This document shows positions 10,279 through 19,615 of a stretch of DNA of 48,347 nt, one piece after another. How positions within the stretch are numbered: the first letter of the stretch is position 1; each line of letters begins with the position of its first letter. A model generated the notes under the pieces. That model was not told the origin of the DNA. It searched no databases and saw only the letters and a program-made list of their open reading frames with translations. Made by a program: the position numbers and the translations under genes. Source of the stretch: Kiloniellales bacterium (GTDB lineage: Bacteria > Pseudomonadota > Alphaproteobacteria > Kiloniellales > JAKSBE01); NCBI GenBank assembly GCA_028282935.1, contig JANQGU010000300.1, positions 1 to 48,347 of the forward strand, read 5' to 3'.

Positions 10279-11040
10279 ATGTTCAAGTTCCTGGTGGAAG
10301 AGATCGACTCGATCATGCGCCGCGATCCAGCGGCCCGCTCCCGTTTCGAGGTGGCCCTCTGCAATCCGGGCTTCCAGGCGATCCTGTTCTACCGCCTGGC
10401 GAACGGGGCCTGGCGGCGCGGCTGGCACCTGACCGGCCGTTTCCTGTCGCAGGCCGCGCGCTGGTTCACCGGGATCGAGATCCATCCCGGCGCCAGCATC
10501 GGCCGCCGGCTCTTCATCGACCACGGGATGGGCGTGGTGATCGGCGAGACCAGCCACATCGGCGACGACGTCACGCTCTACCACGACGTCACCCTGGGCG
10601 GCGTGGCGCCCAGCGTCGACAGCGACAGCCAGCGCAACCAGAAGCGCCACCCGACCCTGGAGAGCGGGGTGATCGTCGGCTCCGGGGCCCAGATCCTGGG
10701 GCCGATCACGGTCGGCAGCAACGCCAGGATCGGCGCCAACGCGGTGGTGACCAAGGACGTGCCGACCTGCGTGACCGTGGTCGGGATTCCGGGCAAGGTC
10801 GTCCAGCCGGCGGCCAAGCGGGAAGAGCAGCCTGCCTTCGTCGCCTACGGCACGCCGACCGGGGACCTGCCCGATCCGGTGGCGCGGGCGATCGAAGGCC
10901 TGATGGACGAGGTTTCGCGCCTGCGGGCGCGGATCAACGACCTGGAGGCCCGGGCCGAGGCCGGCGGCAAGGTCGACGGCCTGGCGGTCGAGCCAGCCGC
11001 CGAGGACGGCGCCGGCGACGCGCCCCAGGGCAAGTGCTAG
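10279..11040 (+). CDS. cysE: Serine O-acetyltransferase
   Basis: Makes O-acetylserine from serine and acetyl-CoA, the first step of cysteine synthesis. The 254-aa frame starts at the ATG at 10279 ([13 protein letters not shown]), where family similarity begins; 76 upstream codons in the same frame look non-coding. Visible are the short N-terminal helical domain, a left-handed beta-helix of hexapeptide repeats, and the catalytic [17 protein letters not shown] and YHDVTLGG segments. The C-terminal tail forms a short coiled coil ([19 protein letters not shown]) and ends in Cys. Position directly before iscR and two cysteine desulfurases links cysteine supply to Fe-S cluster building. Confidence 0.93.
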   Translation: MFKFLVEEIDSIMRRDPAARSRFEVALCNPGFQAILFYRLANGAWRRGWHLTGRFLSQAARWFTGIEIHPGASIGRRLFIDHGMGVVIGETSHIGDDVTLYHDVTLGGVAPSVDSDSQRNQKRHPTLESGVIVGSGAQILGPITVGSNARIGANAVVTKDVPTCVTVVGIPGKVVQPAAKREEQPAFVAYGTPTGDLPDPVARAIEGLMDEVSRLRARINDLEARAEAGGKVDGLAVEPAAEDGAGDAPQGKC

Positions 11041-11074
11041 TGGTGCGCAGGAACGCGCAGTTGGAGGATAGACG

Positions 11075-11542
11075 GTGAAGCTCAGCACCAAGGGGCGTTA
11101 CGCGGTGATGGCGATGGTCGACCTGGCGGCCCAGAGCGACGGCAAGCCGATCGCCCTGTCCGACATCGCCGATCGGCAGGAGATCTCGCTGTCCTATCTG
11201 GAGCAGCTCTTCGCGAAGCTGCGCCGCGGCGGCCTGGTCCGCAGCGTCCGCGGTCCCGGCGGCGGCTATCTGCCGTCCCGGCCGCCCACGGAGATCCGGG
11301 TCTCGGACATTATTCTCGCGGTCGACGAGCCGATCCGCACGACCCGCTGCACGCCCGGCCAGCCGCTGGGCTGCCGCAGCAACAAGAGCCGCTGCGCGAC
11401 CCACGACCTCTGGGAGGAACTGGGCAACCAGATCTACCTCTATCTGAGCTCGGTCACCGTGGCCGACGTCGTCGAGCGGCGGGTGCTCGGGACCAGCAAC
11501 CTGCTGTCCGGCGGCTCCGGGCCGATCGCGGCCGCGGAGTAG
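11075..11542 (+). CDS. iscR: Rrf2-family Fe-S cluster regulator IscR
   Basis: A 155-aa winged-helix regulator that senses Fe-S cluster status. It opens with MKLSTKGRYAVMAMVDLA, has the recognition region ISLSYLEQLFAKLRRGGLV at 37-55 and wing RGPGGGYLP at 59-67. The cluster ligands are present as C92, C100 and C107, with H110 as the likely fourth ligand; the first two cysteines are spaced slightly wider than in E. coli. GGAGG lies 10 nt before the ATG. It heads the row of cysteine desulfurase and ferredoxin genes and presumably controls them; no clear IscR box was identified by eye. Confidence 0.93.
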   Translation: MKLSTKGRYAVMAMVDLAAQSDGKPIALSDIADRQEISLSYLEQLFAKLRRGGLVRSVRGPGGGYLPSRPPTEIRVSDIILAVDEPIRTTRCTPGQPLGCRSNKSRCATHDLWEELGNQIYLYLSSVTVADVVERRVLGTSNLLSGGSGPIAAAE

Positions 11543-11593
11543 CGGCCGGCGACGGCCCCCGCGCCTGGCCCTACACCTGGCCCCGAGTCCGCC

Positions 11594-12706
11594 ATGGCCC
11601 GACCGGTCTACCTGGACTACAACGCGACCGCGCCGCTGCGCCCGGAAGCCGCGGCCGCCCTGGAGGCGGCCCTGCGGGAGGCCGGCAATCCCTCCTCCGT
11701 CCACGGCTTCGGGCGCCGGGCCCGGCGCCGGGTCGAGGACGCGCGCGAGGCCGTGGCGGCCCTGGTCGGCGCCCGGCCCGCGGGCGTGGTCTTCACCAGC
11801 GGCGGCAGCGAGGCCAACAACCTGGCCCTCGCCGGCCTGCCTGCCGGCCGGATCCTGGTCTCCGCGATCGAGCACGATTCGGTGCTGCAGGCAGCCCCGA
11901 AGGCGCGCCGGCTGCCGGTCGACGCCGCGGGCCAGATCGAGCTGGACGCCCTGGCCGAGGCCCTGGCGGAGGGCGATGACGCCGACGGTCCGACCCTGGT
12001 GTCGGTCATGCTGGCCAACAACGAGACCGGCGTGATCCAGCCGGTCGCCGAGGTCGCCGCCCTGGCCCGGGCGCGCGGCGCCCTGGTGCACTGCGACGCG
12101 GTCCAGGCGGCCGGGCGGCTCGACATCGACCTCGGGGCTCTGGGCGTCGCGGCCCTCAGCCTCTCGGCCCACAAGCTGGGCGGGCCGCAGGGCGCGGGCG
12201 CGCTGGTCCTGGCCGAGGGCGTGGCGGTGGCGCCGCTGATCCGCGGCGGCGGCCAGGAGCGCCGGCGCCGGGCCGGGACCGAGAACGTGCCGGCGATCGC
12301 CGGTTTCGGCGCGGCCGCCGAGGCGCTGCGCGCTGCGCCCAAGCCGGACCCGGCCCTGGCCGGCCTGCGCGACGGCCTGGAGGCCCGCCTGCGCGCCCTG
12401 GCGCCGGAGCTCGTGATCTTCGGCGCGGACGCGCCGCGCCTGGCCAACACCAGCTGCTTCGCGCTGCCCGGCCTTCCCGCCGAGACCCAGCTCCTGGCGC
12501 TCGACCTCGCCGGGATCGCGGTCAGCTCGGGCGCGGCCTGCTCCTCGGGCAAGGTCGAGCCCTCCCACGTCCTGCGGGCCCTGGGTGCCGACGCGGAGAC
12601 GGCCGCCGCGGCGATCCGGGTCAGCCTGGGCTGGGCCACGACCGCCGAGGACCTGGATCGTTTCATCGAGGCCTGGGACGGGCTATACAGGCGGCGGGCG
12701 GCCTAG
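11594..12706 (+). CDS. Cysteine desulfurase (NifS/IscS family), first copy
   Basis: A PLP enzyme that takes sulfur from cysteine as a persulfide. The 370-aa protein has the usual opening [18 protein letters not shown] residues H94, D168 and Q171, Schiff-base K194 in [10 protein letters not shown], and catalytic C316 in GAACSSGK. Compared with the following gene it is shorter and more Ala/Arg-rich. It starts 51 bp after iscR. In many alphaproteobacteria a desulfurase of this type sits between iscR and the main IscS or Suf genes; whether both copies feed the same acceptor is not known. Confidence 0.93.
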   Translation: MARPVYLDYNATAPLRPEAAAALEAALREAGNPSSVHGFGRRARRRVEDAREAVAALVGARPAGVVFTSGGSEANNLALAGLPAGRILVSAIEHDSVLQAAPKARRLPVDAAGQIELDALAEALAEGDDADGPTLVSVMLANNETGVIQPVAEVAALARARGALVHCDAVQAAGRLDIDLGALGVAALSLSAHKLGGPQGAGALVLAEGVAVAPLIRGGGQERRRRAGTENVPAIAGFGAAAEALRAAPKPDPALAGLRDGLEARLRALAPELVIFGADAPRLANTSCFALPGLPAETQLLALDLAGIAVSSGAACSSGKVEPSHVLRALGADAETAAAAIRVSLGWATTAEDLDRFIEAWDGLYRRRAA

Positions 12707-12754
12707 ACGTCGGGCCCAGACGTCGGGCCCAGACTTCGGGCCCAGACTTCGGGG
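12707..12754. repeat. 13-bp tandem repeat, about 3.7 copies, between the two desulfurase genes
   Basis: Immediately after the stop codon the unit acgtcgggcccag occurs twice exactly, then as acttcgggcccag, then as a partial acttcgggg. It fills most of the space before the ribosome site of iscS and is likely a slippage product. Confidence 0.85.
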
Positions 12755-12804
12755 AGGCCCCGGGCCCCGATCGGCCGTCGCCTGGAAGAGTGAGGAGGAT
12801 GCGG

Positions 12805-14007
12805 GTGCAGGAGCGTTCCGAAGAGACCCCGATCTACATGGACAACCATGCGACCACGCCCCTGGACCCGAGGGTCCTGGAGGCGATGATGCCTTACCTG
12901 ACCGGGCACTTCGGCAACCCGCATTCGGTCCATCACGCCTACGGCTGGAAGGCCGTGGCCGGCGTCGAGGCGGCCCGCGCCGAGGTCGCCGAGCTGATCG
13001 GCGCCGAGTCGCGCGAGATCGTCTTCACCTCCGGGGCCACGGAATCCGACAACCTGGCGATCAAGGGCGCCGCCCGCTTCCTGCGCCGCAAGGGCAAGAA
13101 CCACGTCGTCACCCTGGCGACCGAGCACAAGGGCGTGCTGGAGAGCTGCCGCCGCCTGGAGAGCGAGGGCTTCCGGGTCAGCATCCTGCCGGTCGAGCCG
13201 AGCGGCCTGGTCAACCTGCAGCGCCTCAACGAGGCGATCTGCGAGGACACCGCCCTGGTGTCGGTCATGGCGGTCAACAGCGAGATCGGCGTGATCCAGC
13301 CCCTGGCCGAGATCGGCGCGCTCTGCCGCGAGTCCGGCGTCGTCTTCCACAGCGATGCGGCCCAGGCGGTCGGCAAGATCCCGATCGACGTCGAGGCCAT
13401 GAAGATCGACCTCCTGAGCATCTCGGGCCACAAGGTCTACGGGCCCATGGGCGTCGGCGCGCTCTACGTGCGGCGCCGGCCGCGGGTCCGGCTCGAGCCG
13501 CTCTTCGACGGCGGCGGGCAGGAGCGGGGCCTGCGCTCCGGCACCCTGGCGCCGGCGCTCTGCGTCGGGCTCGGCAAGGCCTGTGTCCTGGCCGGGCGCG
13601 AGATGGCCGAGGAGGCGGAGCGCCTCCTGGCCCTGCGCAGACGGCTCCAGGACGGAATCATGGCCGCCCTGGAGGGCGTCAGCCTCAACGGCGATCCCGA
13701 CCAGCGGGTCGCGGGAAACCTCAACCTGGCCTTCGAGGGCGTGGACGGCGAGGCCCTGATCAACGCCATGCCGAAGCTGGCCGTCTCCTCCGGCTCGGCC
13801 TGCTCCTCGGCCGCGGTCGAGCCTTCCTACGTGCTGCGCGCCCTGGGCCTTTCGGACGAGGCCGCCCGCTCCAGCATCCGCATCGGCCTCGGCCGCTTCA
13901 CCACCGAGGCCGAGGTCGACACGGCGGTCGGGGACGTCGCCGCCGCCGTCACCGCCCTGCGCCGAGGCGAGGTCGCCGAGGCGCCGGCGCTCGGCGCGGC
14001 CGGGTAG
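12805..14007 (+). CDS. iscS: Cysteine desulfurase IscS
   Basis: The main housekeeping desulfurase by similarity ([20 protein letters not shown]). Residues are numbered from the GTG at 12805 (400 aa). H108, D184, Q187 and Schiff-base K210 in [10 protein letters not shown] bind PLP; C333 in [20 protein letters not shown] is the persulfide cysteine. The start matters: GAGGAGG at 12792-12798 is 6 nt before this GTG, whereas the ATG at 12799 abuts the site and is too close. It supplies sulfur for Fe-S clusters, thiamine and tRNA thiolation. No scaffold gene (iscU, iscA) follows, which is unusual for an isc operon. Confidence 0.93.
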   Translation: MQERSEETPIYMDNHATTPLDPRVLEAMMPYLTGHFGNPHSVHHAYGWKAVAGVEAARAEVAELIGAESREIVFTSGATESDNLAIKGAARFLRRKGKNHVVTLATEHKGVLESCRRLESEGFRVSILPVEPSGLVNLQRLNEAICEDTALVSVMAVNSEIGVIQPLAEIGALCRESGVVFHSDAAQAVGKIPIDVEAMKIDLLSISGHKVYGPMGVGALYVRRRPRVRLEPLFDGGGQERGLRSGTLAPALCVGLGKACVLAGREMAEEAERLLALRRRLQDGIMAALEGVSLNGDPDQRVAGNLNLAFEGVDGEALINAMPKLAVSSGSACSSAAVEPSYVLRALGLSDEAARSSIRIGLGRFTTEAEVDTAVGDVAAAVTALRRGEVAEAPALGAAG

Positions 14008-14102
14008 CCGTCACCGCGACGCTATGACCGAATCGAGGCTGGATTTCGGGGCCGCAGGAGATTACCTAATGCCCGCCGAAGCGATACCTGGAGCCTGATC
14101 AG

Positions 14103-14435
14103 ATGCCGAAGATGGTGTTCCTGGAACCGGACGGGACCCGCAAGGAGGTCGACGCCCCCCTGGGACTCTCCGTCATGGAGATCGCCCACCTCCACGGCGT
14201 CGACATCGAGGGGGCCTGCGAGGGCTCCCTGGCCTGCTCGACCTGCCACGTCATCGTCGAGCCCTCCTGGTTCGGCCGGCTGGAGACCGCCTCCGACGAC
14301 GAGGAGGACATGCTGGACCTGGCCTTCGGCCTGGAGGAGACCTCGCGGCTGGGCTGCCAGATCGTCATGACCGAGGAGCTGGACGGCCTGACCGTGAAGC
14401 TGCCGTCCGAGACCCGCAACATGCTCTTCGACTGA
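14103..14435 (+). CDS. fdx: Adrenodoxin-type [2Fe-2S] ferredoxin of the Isc system
   Basis: A 110-aa ferredoxin with cluster ligands C39, C45, C48 (ACEGSLACSTCH) and C85 (RLGCQIV), and the acidic SDDEEDMLDLAF helix used for partner docking. Isc ferredoxins give electrons for sulfur reduction during cluster assembly. It follows iscS by 95 bp and precedes the TenA gene by 10 bp, so it probably belongs to one transcript. Confidence 0.93.
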   Translation: MPKMVFLEPDGTRKEVDAPLGLSVMEIAHLHGVDIEGACEGSLACSTCHVIVEPSWFGRLETASDDEEDMLDLAFGLEETSRLGCQIVMTEELDGLTVKLPSETRNMLFD

Positions 14436-14445
14436 GGGGCCGGCG

Positions 14446-15165
14446 ATGACCGCCGCCGCGGGCGAAGCAGAGGGGGTCTTCGAGCGCCTCAAGCAGGCCT
14501 GCCCCCAGGACTGGGCGGCCTACACCGGGCACGACTTCGTCCGTGGCCTGGCCGAGGGCAGCCTGCCGGAGACCTGCTTCCGCTGGTACCTGGCCCAGGA
14601 CTACCTCTTCCTGATCAACTTCGCCCGGGCCTACGCCCTGGCCGCCTTCAAGAGCGACAGCCTGGACGACCTGCGCCAGGCGACCGCGACCCTGGACGCC
14701 CTGATCAACAGCGAGATGCAGCTTCACCTGAAGTACTGCGCCGGCTGGGGCCTCAGCGAGCGCGACATGGCGGCCCTGCCCGAGGCCGAGCAGAATCTGG
14801 CCTACACCCGCTACGTCCTGGAGCGGGGCCTAGCCGGCGACCTGCTCGACCTGCTGGTCGCCCTGGCACCCTGCGTGCTGGGCTACGGCGAGATCGGCCG
14901 GAGGCTGCTGGCCGATCCGGCGACCCGGCTCGACGACAACCCCTATCTCGACTGGATCGAGGTCTACGGCGGCAGCGAGTACCAGGAGGTCGCCGCCGCT
15001 TCCCTGGCGCAGCTCGAGAGGGTCGCCCGGGCCCGCCTGGGCGCCGAGCCCGCGGCCTCGCCGCGCTGGCCGGCCCTGGCCGCCACCTTCCGCAGCGCGA
15101 CCCGGCTCGAGGTCGGTTTCTGGGACATGGGCCTGGCGCCGCCGGCCGCCTTCGGCGACGCCTGA
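14446..15165 (+). CDS. tenA: TenA-family thiaminase II / aminopyrimidine aminohydrolase
   Basis: A 239-aa all-helical TenA protein that hydrolyses aminomethyl-pyrimidine breakdown products so they can re-enter thiamine synthesis. The catalytic set is visible: D52 in YLAQDYLFL, catalytic C143 in LAPCVLGYGEIG, and E222 in LEVGFWDMG. It begins 10 nt after the ferredoxin stop, so it is likely co-transcribed with fdx. No TPP riboswitch was seen upstream, consistent with control from the Isc promoter rather than by thiamine. Confidence 0.88.
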   Translation: MTAAAGEAEGVFERLKQACPQDWAAYTGHDFVRGLAEGSLPETCFRWYLAQDYLFLINFARAYALAAFKSDSLDDLRQATATLDALINSEMQLHLKYCAGWGLSERDMAALPEAEQNLAYTRYVLERGLAGDLLDLLVALAPCVLGYGEIGRRLLADPATRLDDNPYLDWIEVYGGSEYQEVAAASLAQLERVARARLGAEPAASPRWPALAATFRSATRLEVGFWDMGLAPPAAFGDA

Positions 15166-15207
15166 TCCCTGCCCTGCGTGCCTGATCCCTTGGCGCTAGC
15201 GCGCTCG

Positions 15208-15696
15208 CTACTCCGCCGCAGTGGCTTGCTTGGCGATGCTGGCGAAGACCTCGTCCAGGTCCTTGGCCAGCTTCTTGAGCTTCTCGCCGCCGTCCTCGTA
15301 GGGGGCGAAGATCACCGTCGGCTTGCGGTAGGTGAGGGAGGCCGTGCCGTCGTCGTTCTCGGTGATGTAGAAGCGGATCGGGGCCTCGATGCCGGCCGGG
15401 ACGCTCGCCTCCAGCATGGGCACGGCGAAGCGCGGGTGGTAAACGCCGACCACCATGTTGCCGGGGATCACCTTGTCGAAGGCGGACTTGGCGCCGACGG
15501 TCGCGCTGGCCCGGGTGACCAGGCCCATCTTGTGGGCCTTGACGGCCGTGTTCAGGCGCTCGATCAAGTCCTTGTAGCTGTGCGGCGTCTTCGCGGTCAC
15601 CAGGCCCTCCGGCGCGGCCGGGGCCGGCCCGGCCAGGAGGGCGGCGGCCAGGAAGGCGGCGGCGGGCAACAGACAGGCGAGCGAGCGGTGCGTCAT
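15208..15696 (-). CDS. Secreted DUF302-domain protein
   Basis: A 162-aa protein with a signal peptide (residues 1-27, MTHRSLACLLPAAAFLAAAL, cleavage near APA-APE). The mature part, with TPHSYKDLIERLNTAVKAHKMGLVTR, then NMVVGVYHPRFAVPMLEAS and FYITENDDGTASLTYRKPTVIF, fits the DUF302 fold of unknown function. TAGGAGA lies 8 nt before the ATG. It converges on tenA with 42 bp between the stops; that gap holds an 11-bp direct repeat (gcctgatccct) and the palindrome gcgctagcgc. Confidence 0.82.
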   Translation of the reverse strand: MTHRSLACLLPAAAFLAAALLAGPAPAAPEGLVTAKTPHSYKDLIERLNTAVKAHKMGLVTRASATVGAKSAFDKVIPGNMVVGVYHPRFAVPMLEASVPAGIEAPIRFYITENDDGTASLTYRKPTVIFAPYEDGGEKLKKLAKDLDEVFASIAKQATAAE

Positions 15697-15773
15697 GGTG
15701 GGTTCTCCTACCTCGATCCGGTGGCACGGATTTGGGCGCCCACTTTAACCAACTGCCTGCCGACGGCAACTCC

Positions 15774-17168
15774 ATGAGCCCCAGCGACGCAGGGCCCGCG
15801 GAGGCCGCGCCGGTCCCCGCCGTGCCGGCCTGGCGCGCCCTGGCCGCCCGGGGCCTGCTCTGGCCCTGGATGGACGGCGTCGCGCTGCGCCTGATCGCGG
15901 GCCTGCACCTTCCGCTGTCCCGGGCCTGGGCGGCGGCGCTCGCCTCCGAGGGGTGCACGGCGGCCTTCTGGCAAGGCCTCGGCCAGCCCGCGCCGCAGAC
16001 CGCCTCGGTGCGCCGGGGTGCCGAGGCCGCCGTCGCCACGGTCCTGCGCCGGGCCGAGGCCTATCGGGCGGCGGAGGCGGACTGGCGAGCCGCCTTCTTC
16101 GGTCCGCACAAAATCGCGCAGGGGCATCTGGCGGCGTTTCAGGCCCGTCGCGTGAACGCCGCCGAGGCCCTGATGATGACCCGCGGGCGTTTTCTCGGCC
16201 TGCACCGCCGCCGTCGCCTGCCGCCGCTGCGCTGGCAGATCGCGTCGCCGGACGAGGTTGAGGCCCGCCATGGCCGGCGCCTGGCGGAGCCGGCGCGGGC
16301 CTTTCCCGCTCTCGAGACGGCCGAGGTCTCCGAGTCCCAGGCGACCGAGGGCCGCGGGGGGACCTTGTCCTGGCTCCGCTTCCCGGCGCCGCTGGGCGAT
16401 ACCGCCTGGGCCCGGGTGACCGCGCCCAGGGACGTCGCCGATCCGCCGAGCCTCATCTTCCTGCACGGCATCACCATCGAGACCGAGATGTGGCGGGACA
16501 GCCTGGATCCGGCCAGCCCCCTGGCCCGGGAGGGCATCCGGGTGATCCGGCCGGAAGGGCCCTGGCACGGCCGCCGCCGCCTGCCCGGGTTCTACGGCGG
16601 CGAGCCGGTGCTGGGGCGCGGGCCGCTCGGCCTGCTGGAGCTGTTCCAGAACTGGGTCGCCGAGACCTCGGCCTGGATCGCCTGGGCGCGGCGGACCAGC
16701 CGCGGCCCGGTCGCCGTCGGCGGCATCAGCCTCGGCGCCCTGACCAGCCAGCTCGTCCTGACCGCGGCCCGGAGCTGGCCCGAGGCCCAGCGCCCGGACG
16801 CGGCGCTGCTGATGGCCGGCAGCGGCGACCTGCTGGCCACGGGCTACGAAGGCGCGCTGCCGGCGGCCCTCGGCATGCGGCCGCGCCTGGCGGAAGCCGG
16901 CTGGGACGAGGCCGGGATCGCCGCCTGGCTCGGCCTCCTGGAGCCGCAGGGCCGGCCCCTGCTGGCGCCCGAGCGGATCTTCATGCTGATCGGCGAGGCC
17001 GACGAGGTGGCCCCGGCCGAGACCGCGCTGGCCCTGGCCCGGCGCTGGGCGCTGCCCGAGGCCAACGTCCTGCTGCGCCGGCACCAGGGGCATTTCACCC
17101 TCGACCTCGGCGTGACCGCCGATCCGGCGCCGCTGCTGGCCCTGGCGCGGCTGCTCAAGGGCCTCTAG
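15774..17168 (+). CDS. Alpha/beta hydrolase, possibly ABHD18-like
   Basis: A 464-aa protein from the ATG at 15774. The first 200 residues are helical and Arg/Ala-rich. The hydrolase core follows, with an oxyanion-type FLHGITIETEMW, nucleophile S319 in VGGISLGALTS, an acid candidate in LIGEADEVAP and H in RRHQGHFTLDL near the end. The length and the long helical N-terminal part recall the ABHD18/DUF2048 group, but this is a weak family call. Its stop codon lies inside the left arm of the palindromic element that follows. Confidence 0.7.
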   Translation: MSPSDAGPAEAAPVPAVPAWRALAARGLLWPWMDGVALRLIAGLHLPLSRAWAAALASEGCTAAFWQGLGQPAPQTASVRRGAEAAVATVLRRAEAYRAAEADWRAAFFGPHKIAQGHLAAFQARRVNAAEALMMTRGRFLGLHRRRRLPPLRWQIASPDEVEARHGRRLAEPARAFPALETAEVSESQATEGRGGTLSWLRFPAPLGDTAWARVTAPRDVADPPSLIFLHGITIETEMWRDSLDPASPLAREGIRVIRPEGPWHGRRRLPGFYGGEPVLGRGPLGLLELFQNWVAETSAWIAWARRTSRGPVAVGGISLGALTSQLVLTAARSWPEAQRPDAALLMAGSGDLLATGYEGALPAALGMRPRLAEAGWDEAGIAAWLGLLEPQGRPLLAPERIFMLIGEADEVAPAETALALARRWALPEANVLLRRHQGHFTLDLGVTADPAPLLALARLLKGL

Positions 17169-17344
17169 TGCCGACTCGCATAGTTCAGGGAGTCACCCCC
17201 ACCCCGGCCCGCGCGCAGCGCCGCGCCTACGCGCCCCATCAAGGGGGAGGGAGAAGAAGGCGGCTGCCGTCTACTAAAGCCCTCCCCCTTGATGGGGGAG
17301 GGTGGGGTGGGGGTGACACGCCATTTTGTGCGAGTCGGCACTAG
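17165..17344. mobile_element. MITE-like palindromic intergenic element
   Basis: About 180 bp bounded by perfect 16-bp inverted repeats (ctagtgccgactcgca at 17165-17180 and its complement at 17329-17344). Inside are two further matched pairs: gtcacccccaccc with gggtgggggtgac, and an 18-bp arm around ccatcaagggggaggg with its complement near 17281. The whole element could fold into a long hairpin. It has no coding capacity, contains the stop codon of the previous gene in its left arm, and ends just before mnmA. CTAG at each tip could be target duplication. Confidence 0.75.
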
Positions 17345-17402
17345 GGCCCGCACCGTGCCGCGTCCGGTTGCAAGCGGGCTGCGAAGGCCTATAGTCCCGG
17401 CC

Positions 17403-18551
17403 ATGAACGCGCCCATGAACGCATCCGTGAACTCTCTGGGGATCGATAAGGCGCCCGCCGAGACGCGGGTCGTGGTGGCCATGTCGGGCGGCGTCGACAG
17501 CTCGGTCACGGCGGCGCTGCTGGCCGAGCAGGGCTTCGACGTGCTCGGCATCACCCTGCAGCTCTACGACCACGGCCAAGCCGCGGGCCGCAAGGGCGCC
17601 TGCTGCGCCGGCCAGGACATCTACGACGCGCGCCGGGTCGCCGACCAGCTCGACATGCCGCACTACGTCCTGGACTACGAGAGCCGCTTCCGCGATGGCG
17701 TGATCGAGGACTTCGCCGACAGCTACCTGCGCGGTGAGACGCCGATCCCCTGCGTGCGCTGCAACCAGACCGTCAAGTTCCGCGACCTCCTGGCGACCGC
17801 CCGCGAGCTGGAGGCCGACGCCCTGGCGACCGGCCACTACGTGCGCCGGGTCGGCGGTCCGGCCGGGCCGGAGCTGCACCGCGCCGCCGAGGCCGAGCGC
17901 GACCAGAGCTACTTCCTCTTCGCCACCACCCGGGCGCAGCTCGACTTCCTGCGCTTCCCGCTCGGCGGCCTGCCCAAGGCCGAGACCCGGCGCATCGCGC
18001 AGCGCCTGCAGCTGAAGGTGGCCGAGAAGCCGGACAGCCAGGACATCTGCTTCGTCCCCAACGGCTCCTATGCCCGGGTGGTCGAGCGGCTGCGCCCCGG
18101 GGCGGCGGAGCCGGGCGAGATCGTCGACCTCGAGGGCCGGGTCCTGGGCCGCCACGAGGGCATCATCAACTTCACCATCGGCCAGCGCCGGGGCATCGGT
18201 ATCGGCGGCACGGCCGAGCCGCTCTTCGTCGTCCGGCTGGAGCCCGAGGCCCGCCGCGTCGTGGTCGGCCCCCGCTCCGCGCTCGGCCGCGACCTGGTGC
18301 GCCTGACCGAGGTCAACTGGCTGGACGCCGAGCCGCTGCCCGCCGAGGGGCGGGCCGTCGCGGTCAAGCTGCGCTCCGCCGGCACGCCGGCACCGGCGAG
18401 GCTCTTCCCCGCCGGAGACGGCGGCGCGGAGCTGCGGCTGGAGGCGCCGCAGTGCGGCGTTTCGCCGGGCCAGGCCGCGGTCTTCTACCAGGGCCCGCGG
18501 GTCCTGGGCGGCGGCTGGATCACCGGCGCCGAGCGGCGCGACGCGGCCTGA
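17403..18551 (+). CDS. mnmA: tRNA-specific 2-thiouridylase MnmA
   Basis: Thiolates U34 of tRNAs for Lys, Glu and Gln using sulfur derived from IscS. The 383-aa protein has the PP-loop SGGVDSS at 28-34, the nucleophile C117 in TPIPCVRCN and the persulfide C216 in [24 protein letters not shown] is the chosen start: the same frame extends upstream only into the palindromic element. It lies 3.4 kb from iscS on the same strand, a sensible functional neighbour though probably a separate transcript. Confidence 0.96.
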   Translation: MNAPMNASVNSLGIDKAPAETRVVVAMSGGVDSSVTAALLAEQGFDVLGITLQLYDHGQAAGRKGACCAGQDIYDARRVADQLDMPHYVLDYESRFRDGVIEDFADSYLRGETPIPCVRCNQTVKFRDLLATARELEADALATGHYVRRVGGPAGPELHRAAEAERDQSYFLFATTRAQLDFLRFPLGGLPKAETRRIAQRLQLKVAEKPDSQDICFVPNGSYARVVERLRPGAAEPGEIVDLEGRVLGRHEGIINFTIGQRRGIGIGGTAEPLFVVRLEPEARRVVVGPRSALGRDLVRLTEVNWLDAEPLPAEGRAVAVKLRSAGTPAPARLFPAGDGGAELRLEAPQCGVSPGQAAVFYQGPRVLGGGWITGAERRDAA

Positions 18552-18612
18552 GGGCGCCGCGGAACCGAGACACCAGAGGTCGGGGCGAGAGAGTAGGGGA
18601 GTACACGAAAAT

Positions 18613-18918
18613 ATGAGCCTGGACAGCCTGACCGAAGCCATCCGCAGCCAGGCGGCGCTCAATCCGCCGCTCGGCTACAAGGTCAAGTTCGAGCTGGGGG
18701 ACCTGGGGGTCATCTTCTGGGACGGTACCGGGACGACCGCGGAGATCTCCAACGAGGACCAGGGCGCCGCCGACACCACCATGGCGATGAGCGAGGAGGA
18801 CCTCCAGAGCCTGGTCAACGGAACGTTGGATCCGCAGCTCGCCTTCATGACCGGCAAGCTGAAGGTCGAGGGCTCGCTGGGGGTGGCGCTGAAGCTCGCG
18901 GGCATGATGGGCGACTGA
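18613..18918 (+). CDS. SCP2 sterol-binding-domain protein
   Basis: A 101-aa stand-alone SCP2 domain: hydrophobic-ligand carriers with a five-strand sheet and helices. Typical features are YKVKFELGDLGVIFWDGTG, the middle block DTTMAMSEEDLQSLVNGTLD and the closing FMTGKLKVEGSLGVALKLAG. Cytoplasmic; probably binds a fatty acyl chain or similar lipid. A GGGGAG lies 14 nt before the ATG. Confidence 0.9.
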   Translation: MSLDSLTEAIRSQAALNPPLGYKVKFELGDLGVIFWDGTGTTAEISNEDQGAADTTMAMSEEDLQSLVNGTLDPQLAFMTGKLKVEGSLGVALKLAGMMGD

Positions 18919-18994
18919 CCGGGCTCCAACTTGATCGAGGGCGGCCCCCGTGGGGGCCGCCCCGATGTCCGGTGGCAAGGGACGCCGGCGCCTC

Positions 18995-19033
18995 GGCTCA
19001 GCCCTGGGGCTCAGCCCTGCGGCTCAGCCCTGG
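18995..19033. repeat. 13-bp tandem repeat, three copies, at the 3' end of the secreted Cys protein gene
   Basis: The unit ggctcagccctgg/c is repeated three times and overlaps the TGA stop of the neighbouring reverse-strand gene. Confidence 0.75.
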
Positions 19034-19356
19034 GGCTTGAAGCAGAGGTACTCGATCTTGTTGCCGACCAGCTTCACGCCGCCCGGGCCGAAGTTGTAGC
19101 CCTTGGCGCAGGCCGGCTTGAAGGTCGTGCGGCAGAGGTAGCTCTTCGGATCCTCCTTCACCTTCTTGAACTTGAGGCCGCAGGCGGTGATCGGCACGGC
19201 CTGGAGCTGAAGCTGCTGGCCGGCGACCTGGACCCCGGCGGCCTGGATCCCAGTGGCGGGGCCGTTCGCGAAGTCTCCGGCCTGGACGGCGCCGATGCCG
19301 GCGAGGGCCGCGGCGAAGACGCCGGCGGCGAGAAGGCTGCGGAACTTGGTGGTCAT
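19024..19356 (-). CDS. Small secreted protein with four cysteines, family unknown
   Basis: A 110-aa protein with a clear signal peptide (MTTKFRSLLAAGVFAAALAG, cleavage near VQA-GDF). The mature part has Cys at 59, 75, 83 and 104, which could form two disulfides in the periplasm, around KFKKVKEDPKSYLCRTTF and PACAKGYNFGPGG. AGGAGA lies 7 nt before the ATG, supporting a real gene. I do not recognise the family. A 13-bp tandem repeat covers its stop codon, so the C-terminal FKPQG is probably variable. Confidence 0.7.
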   Translation of the reverse strand: MTTKFRSLLAAGVFAAALAGIGAVQAGDFANGPATGIQAAGVQVAGQQLQLQAVPITACGLKFKKVKEDPKSYLCRTTFKPACAKGYNFGPGGVKLVGNKIEYLCFKPQG

Positions 19357-19615
19357 TACCCGTCTCCTGAACTCTGTCTTGCTTCGATGGACGCGGACTG
19401 GGCCGCTTCCGGCCCCCGCAGACCCTTGGGTCGTGCCCGGGGCGGCCGCGGTTCAAACGCCACCGCCGCCGCGGCCGCAAGGGCTCGCCGCGGCCGGCGT
19501 TCGAGCCGTGGGATCAGGGCCTTGGGGGCCTGGCGGCCGGGCCAGGGGGCGGGCGGCTTGACAGGGACGGGGCGAAGGCCATATACGCCTAGTCCTTCAC
19601 GGTAGCGCCGCCTGG

